Assembly (NCBI RefSeq): GCF_001514265.1
Contig: NZ_KQ949002.1
Span: forward strand, 96,383 to 160,382
DNA: 64,000 nt
Source of the DNA: Streptomyces resistomycificus
GTDB taxonomy: Bacteria > Actinomycetota > Actinomycetes > Streptomycetales > Streptomycetaceae
Direction: 5' to 3'
The stretch's first letter is position 1; every line of letters begins with the position of its first letter. Below, one piece after another: positions 60,130-64,000 of this stretch. Made by a program: the position numbers and the translations under genes. The notes below the pieces were generated by a model, which ran no database searches, was not told the origin of the DNA, and saw only the letters and a program-made list of their open reading frames with translations.

Positions 60130-60909
60130 ATGAAGAGATCATCGGGCGCGCGCTTGAGCGCCACGGCTGCCGTGAGCGTTCTGTCGCTCGCCCTCATCAC
60201 GGGTTGCTCCGACGAGGGGTCGGAGGACTCCGCGAAGTCGGGTTCCTCCTCCTCGCCGACCGCGGCCGCGAAGGCCTACAGCGCCGCCGAGCTGGAGAAG
60301 CTGCTGCTGGCGGACGGCGACATCGAGGGATACAAGGTCACCTCCGGCGACGACACGCTGCCGAAGTCCAAGAGCGTGCTGAAGATCGACAAGGCCGAGT
60401 GCGAGCCGTTCGCCCACGCCATGGCCGCGCTCCCGCCGGGCGACACGGACGCGAGCGCCAGCAACACGGTCACCCAGGCCGCCCCGTCGGGCGACGCCTC
60501 CAAGTCCCTGGAGGACCTGGCCGAGGGCGACTTCAGTGACGCCTTCAACATCAACGCGACCTACGTGGGCCTGTCCTCGTACGAGGGCGACGGCGCCGAG
60601 AAGGCCTTCAAGGCGGTCTCGGACGGCGGCACGGCGTGCGCCGGCGGGTTCGGCTACACCGCCGAGGGCACGGCCACCAAGGTCACCAAGATCACACCGG
60701 AGAAGGCCTCGGGCGCCGGCGACGAGTCCGTGGCGTACACCGTGGAGTCCGAGGCGGGGGGCGAGACGGGCACCGTCCACACCGAGGTGGTGCGGCACGG
60801 CAACACCATCGCCTCGTACTACACGGTGAACCTCGCCCTGATGGGGACCGGCAAGCCGTACGACGTCCCGGCCGAGGTGATCGACGGCCAGGCGGCCAAG
60901 CTCAAGTGA
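60130..60909 (+). CDS. Secreted lipoprotein, paralogue of the 41377 gene
   Basis: The 259-aa protein has a lipobox ALITGC (Cys about 24), a Ser-rich linker and a domain starting YSAAELEKLLLADGDIEGYKV. Cysteines in AECEPFAHAM and TACAGGFGY match the other lipoprotein, as does the order of SYEGDGAEKAFKAVS and GAGDESVAYTVESE. Likely PknH-sensor-like fold; function unknown. The start is set by the promoter 6 nt upstream. Confidence 0.78.
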   Translation: MKRSSGARLSATAAVSVLSLALITGCSDEGSEDSAKSGSSSSPTAAAKAYSAAELEKLLLADGDIEGYKVTSGDDTLPKSKSVLKIDKAECEPFAHAMAALPPGDTDASASNTVTQAAPSGDASKSLEDLAEGDFSDAFNINATYVGLSSYEGDGAEKAFKAVSDGGTACAGGFGYTAEGTATKVTKITPEKASGAGDESVAYTVESEAGGETGTVHTEVVRHGNTIASYYTVNLALMGTGKPYDVPAEVIDGQAAKLK

Positions 60910-60915
60910 TCCACC

Positions 60916-60951
60916 CGGGGCCCTGCCGGTCGGCGGACCGGCAGGGCCCCG
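60916..60951. terminator. Bidirectional terminator between lipoprotein gene and hutH
   Basis: A 16-bp perfect stem CGGGGCCCTGCCGGTC and complement around a GGCG loop lies between the convergent stops at 60909 and 60967. Confidence 0.88.
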
Positions 60952-60966
60952 TTGTGTCGTCGTGCC

Positions 60967-62511
60967 CTACCGCAGCGGCCCGGTGACCGCCTCCGCCGCC
61001 GCGACCAGCTGTCCGGTGCGTACGAACGTGTCCGCCGCGGCGAGGTCGGGCGCCAGGAAGCGGTCAGGACCGGGGCCCTGGACCCCCGCCTTCCGTACGG
61101 CGTCGATGACCGCCCGGGACGCCGGCGCCGGGGTCAGCCCCTCGCGCAGTTCGACGGCGCGGGTGGCGGCGTACAGCTCGACGGCGACGACCCGGGTCAG
61201 GTTGTCGACGGCGGTGCGCAGCTTGCGGGCGGCCGACCAGCCCATGGAGACGTGGTCCTCCTGCATCGCGGAGGACGGGATCGAGTCCGCCGAAGCCGGT
61301 ACGGCCAGCCGCTTCATCTCGCTGACCAGCGCGGCCTGCGTGTACTGGGCGATCATCAGCCCGGAGTCGACACCCGCGTCGTCGGCGAGGAACGGCGGCA
61401 GCCCGTGGCTGCGGTTCTTGTCGAGCAGCCGGTCGGTGCGGCGCTCCGCGATGGAGGCGAGGTCGGCGGCGGCGATGGCCAGGAAGTCGAGGACGTAGGC
61501 GACCGGGGCGCCGTGGAAGTTGCCGTTGGACTCGACGCGTCCGTCGGGCAGTACGACGGGGTTGTCGACGGCGGAGGCCAGCTCCCGCTCGGCGACCAGG
61601 CGGGCGTGCGCCATGGTGTCCCGTCCGGCGCCGGCGACCTGCGGGGCGCAGCGCACCGAGTAGGCGTCCTGGACCCGGGGCGCGTCGTCCTGGTGGTGTC
61701 CGGTGAGCTCCGAACCCTTCAGTACGGCCAGCATGTTGGCGGCGCTGGCGCCCTGGCCGGGATGCGGGCGGATGGCGTGCAGCTCGGGGGCGAGGACCTG
61801 GTCGGTGCCGAGCAGACCCTCCAGTGACAGGGCCGCGGTGATGTCGGCCGACTTGTAGAGGGTGTCCAGGTCGGCGAGGGCCATGACCAGCATGCCGAGC
61901 ATGCCGTCGGTGCCGTTGAGGAGGGCCAGGCCCTCCTTCTCGCGCAGCTCGACGGGGGCGATGCCGTGCTCGGCGAGGAGTTCGCCGGCGGGCCGCACGA
62001 CGCCGTCCGGGCCCTCGGCGTCGCCCTCCCCCATGAGCGTCAGGGCGCAGTGCGACAGCGGGGCGAGGTCGCCGGAGCAGCCGAGGGAGCCGTACTCGTG
62101 GACGACCGGGGTGATACCGGCGTTGAGGACGTCGGCCATGGTCTGCGCGACCTCCGGCCGTACGCCGGTGTGTCCCGAGCAGACGGTCTTCAGCCGTAGG
62201 AACATCAGTGCCCGTACGACCTCCCGCTCGACCCGCGGACCCATGCCGGCGGCGTGCGAGCGGACGATGTTGCGCTGCAGCTGAGCCCGCAGCTCCGGGC
62301 TGATGTGCCGGGTCGCCAGGGCGCCGAAGCCGGTGCTCACGCCGTAGACGGGGTCGGGCTTCGCCGCGAGCTGGTCCACGATCGCGCGGGCCGCGGCGAG
62401 GGCGGCGACGGCCTCGCCAGAGAGCTCGACACGGGCGCCGGCGCGCGCCACGGCGAGGACGTCGGACGCGGTGACCCCGGACGTCCCCACCACCACAGTG
62501 TGCATATCCAT
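60967..62511 (-). CDS. hutH: Histidine ammonia-lyase
   Basis: The 514-aa protein has YGVSTGFGALA near residue 50 (catalytic Tyr), the MIO-forming site GSLGCSGDLAPLSH at about 140-150 and QDAYSVRCAPQVAGAG near 285, all family hallmarks. It removes ammonia from histidine to give urocanate, the first step of histidine use. The MIO triad is Cys-Ser-Gly in place of the common Ala-Ser-Gly. ATG 62511 is favoured because a promoter predicts a leaderless transcript there; ATG 62505 (MHTVVV) is the alternative. No other hut gene adjoins. Confidence 0.94.
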   Translation of the reverse strand: MDMHTVVVGTSGVTASDVLAVARAGARVELSGEAVAALAAARAIVDQLAAKPDPVYGVSTGFGALATRHISPELRAQLQRNIVRSHAAGMGPRVEREVVRALMFLRLKTVCSGHTGVRPEVAQTMADVLNAGITPVVHEYGSLGCSGDLAPLSHCALTLMGEGDAEGPDGVVRPAGELLAEHGIAPVELREKEGLALLNGTDGMLGMLVMALADLDTLYKSADITAALSLEGLLGTDQVLAPELHAIRPHPGQGASAANMLAVLKGSELTGHHQDDAPRVQDAYSVRCAPQVAGAGRDTMAHARLVAERELASAVDNPVVLPDGRVESNGNFHGAPVAYVLDFLAIAAADLASIAERRTDRLLDKNRSHGLPPFLADDAGVDSGLMIAQYTQAALVSEMKRLAVPASADSIPSSAMQEDHVSMGWSAARKLRTAVDNLTRVVAVELYAATRAVELREGLTPAPASRAVIDAVRKAGVQGPGPDRFLAPDLAAADTFVRTGQLVAAAEAVTGPLR

Positions 62512-62518
62512 ATTCAGG

Positions 62519-62547
62519 AGCGTACGCAGTGAATTCCAGGATGTCAC
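62519..62547 (-). promoter_or_regulatory. hutH promoter, probably leaderless
   Basis: On the minus strand GTGACA (62547-62542) and TACGCT (62524-62519) are 17 nt apart. ATG 62511 lies 7 nt past the -10, so the mRNA may begin at the start codon. Confidence 0.6.
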
Positions 62548-62587
62548 CAGTGGGGGACGGGTTCGCCCCTTACCGGTGCGTCACATC

Positions 62588-63736
62588 TCAGCCACGTCCG
62601 CGGAAGCGGCGGCGCTCGGCGGTCGGCTGCTCCGTCGAGGGCTCGTCGGCCAGTCGTACGACGGGGTCGTCGGGGCCGCCGCGCCCGGCGACGACCGGGC
62701 GGGTGGCCCGCTCGGCCTTGGCCTGGTACTGGGCGGCGTCCGCCAGCCGGAACAGCCGCCGGGCCGTGAGGACCGGCCCGATCGGGTCCTGGGTGGACGC
62801 GACCCCGCAGGCGACGCCCTCGCCCAGCTCCAGTTCCAGCGCCCGGCGGCAGAGTTCGCCGGCCGCCTTCACCACGTCGTCGGCGGGCGGTCCGACGGCG
62901 AGCAGACAGAACTCGTCACCGCCGAGGCGGGCGGCGAGCGCGCCGGGCAGCATGGCGCCGCACAGCGACAGCACGGACCCGAACCGCTCCAGCAGGCGGT
63001 CGCCGACGGCGTGGCCGCGGGTGTCGTTGACCCGCTTGAGCCCGTTGAGGTCGCAGACGACGAGGCTCACCACCGCCCCGTCCTTGCGGTGCCGCTCGAC
63101 GGCCGCGTCCAGGCGGGCGTCCACGGACCGGCGGTTGGCGAGGCCGGTCAGCGCGTCGGTGAACGCCAGCCGCCGCACCTCCTCCAGCCGCTCGGTCTGG
63201 GCGATGCCGGCGGAGACCACGGAGGCCAGGACGGTGGCGAAGTCGGCGTCCTCGCGGTCGAAGACGAGGGCGCCGACGGGGCGGGCGACATACAGCTCGC
63301 CCCAGGCGCGGCCGTGCAGCACGATCGGGGCGACCACGCAGCAGCCGCGGCCGCGTCGGCGCAGGGCGGCGACGCGCTGATGGACGTATCCGGGGCGGCG
63401 GCCGGCGGCCGGGCCCTCCGCGGTCTCCACCCAGGCGTCGGGCTCGCCGCCGCCGGCCCACCGCTCGTGCAGGAACTCGGTGATCTCGGCGAACTGGTGC
63501 ACGGGGTAGGACTCGTCGTCCGGGAACTCCTCCTCGTCCTCGGCCCGCTCGCCCACGTTCACGAGGACCCTGAGGCGGCCGAGCTCCCGCTCCCACACGG
63601 ACAGCGCGGCGAAGCTGCCGCCGAGGGCGCGTGATGCGCCGTTCGCGGCGGCCCACCACACCTCCCGCGAGCTGTGTGCCGCGGCCATGCCCTGAGCCAA
63701 CGCGACGACGCCCGCGAGCCGACTGTCCTCACCCAT
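62588..63736 (-). CDS. GAF-GGDEF protein, putative diguanylate cyclase
   Basis: The 382-aa protein has a GAF-like sensor domain (about 20-190; APIVLHGRAWGELYVARPVGALVFDREDADFATVLA) and a GGDEF domain (about 195-350) with intact RLGGDEF and the FTDALTGLANRR start. It should make cyclic di-GMP from two GTP. No RxxD inhibitory site occurs just before GGDEF. Cyclic di-GMP controls the growth-to-sporulation switch in Streptomyces through BldD. ATG 63736 has GGAG upstream; GTG 63739 would add one residue. Confidence 0.92.
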   Translation of the reverse strand: MGEDSRLAGVVALAQGMAAAHSSREVWWAAANGASRALGGSFAALSVWERELGRLRVLVNVGERAEDEEEFPDDESYPVHQFAEITEFLHERWAGGGEPDAWVETAEGPAAGRRPGYVHQRVAALRRRGRGCCVVAPIVLHGRAWGELYVARPVGALVFDREDADFATVLASVVSAGIAQTERLEEVRRLAFTDALTGLANRRSVDARLDAAVERHRKDGAVVSLVVCDLNGLKRVNDTRGHAVGDRLLERFGSVLSLCGAMLPGALAARLGGDEFCLLAVGPPADDVVKAAGELCRRALELELGEGVACGVASTQDPIGPVLTARRLFRLADAAQYQAKAERATRPVVAGRGGPDDPVVRLADEPSTEQPTAERRRFRGRG

Positions 63737-63830
63737 CACTCCAGGCTAGGGAGTTTCGGGACGAACCGGTCAGTTGATGCGGCGGTGGGGTGACCGGCCC
63801 CCGCCGAACACGACCGCCCCCGCCCGACAC

Positions 63831-63951
63831 GGCCAAGAGGTAACCGCCCCTGGGGGCTCCGCCCCCAGCCCCCCCGGACCTTGCCCACCCGCCACCCGAC
63901 TCGGTCGGCCAAAAGGTGACCGCCTCTGGGGGCTGCCGCCCCCAGACCCCC
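63831..63951. repeat. Two copies of a 44-45-bp palindromic dispersed repeat
   Basis: Copies 63831-63874 and 63907-63951 share GGCCAAxAGGTxACCGCC followed by a hairpin CTGGGGGC...GCCCCCAG (63850-63868; 63926-63945) and a C-rich end. No gene is supported in 63740-64000. Confidence 0.8.
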
Positions 63952-64000
63952 GCTTCGGCCCTGGACGGGCCTCGTCCTCAAACGCCGGACGGGCTGAAAA
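63952..64000. repeat. Dispersed streptomycete repeat ending CTCAAACGCCGGACGGGCTG
   Basis: CTCAAACGCCGGACGGGCTG at about 63977-63996, preceded by GGGCCTCGTC, is a sequence that recurs in intergenic regions of Streptomyces chromosomes. It continues the palindromic repeat block to the window edge. Recognition is from general knowledge, not a search. Confidence 0.55.

Noticed and set aside
63736..63981. An 81-aa minus-strand open frame at the right end
   Set aside because: It is made of the dispersed repeats and has no ribosome-binding site or known motif.

Overview
The window is very GC-rich with strong G/C third-position bias, GTG and occasional TTG starts, many 4-nt ATGA/GTGA gene overlaps, LAxTG and lipobox surface proteins, mycothiol metabolism (mca) and dispersed CTGGGGG/CCCCCAG palindromes. 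It is a Streptomyces chromosome segment, mostly core-like gene content with accessory insertions. No rRNA, tRNA, CRISPR array, integrase or transposase was seen.

Layout. 1-3690: end of a hemolysin III family gene, a doubly damaged MFS drug exporter with its TetR regulator, a Ub-Mut7-C protein and a small membrane protein. 3677-10204 (minus): four overlapping genes (processive GT2, GT39-type transferase, polyprenol-P-sugar synthase with GtrA domain, secreted galactose-oxidase-like copper radical oxidase), probably one surface glycan operon. 10402-12435 (minus): YyaL-type thioredoxin-fold protein. 12610-20633 (plus): two STAND-type NTPases with TPR-like repeats, a CHAT caspase-like protease and an alpha/beta hydrolase in one tight operon, the strongest candidate conflict/cell-suicide system. 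20694-28000: mca with a small membrane protein, DUF4307 protein, greA, DrrAB-type exporter, ilvA, MarR, a sigma factor plus small membrane protein. 28023-34279: metB, an M48 membrane peptidase between two paralogous genes, msrA.

34600-38549 is a visibly AT-richer accessory island: pentapeptide-TIR protein, ECF-like sigma factor, winged-helix protein, a membrane protein carrying two copies of a type IV secretion pilin-like motif, and a membrane-anchored methyltransferase split by a frameshift in a G7 tract. 38870-44750: DUF4389 protein, alpha/beta hydrolase with divergent TetR, lipoprotein, a DUF4291 remnant, a class C beta-lactamase-type hydrolase, a VOC protein. 44811-48014: iron-box-controlled siderophore uptake operon lacking an ATPase gene. 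48156-50298: zinc alcohol dehydrogenase with divergent XRE regulator. 50477-57661: coiled-coil protein, ABM-truncated haemoglobin fusion, large S8 protease, MacB-like ATPase/permease pair. 57803-63736: L,D-transpeptidase, acidic protein, LAxTG protein, lipoprotein, histidine ammonia-lyase (hutH) and a GAF-GGDEF protein; the window ends in dispersed repeats.

Functions are inferred from motifs read by eye; no database search was possible.
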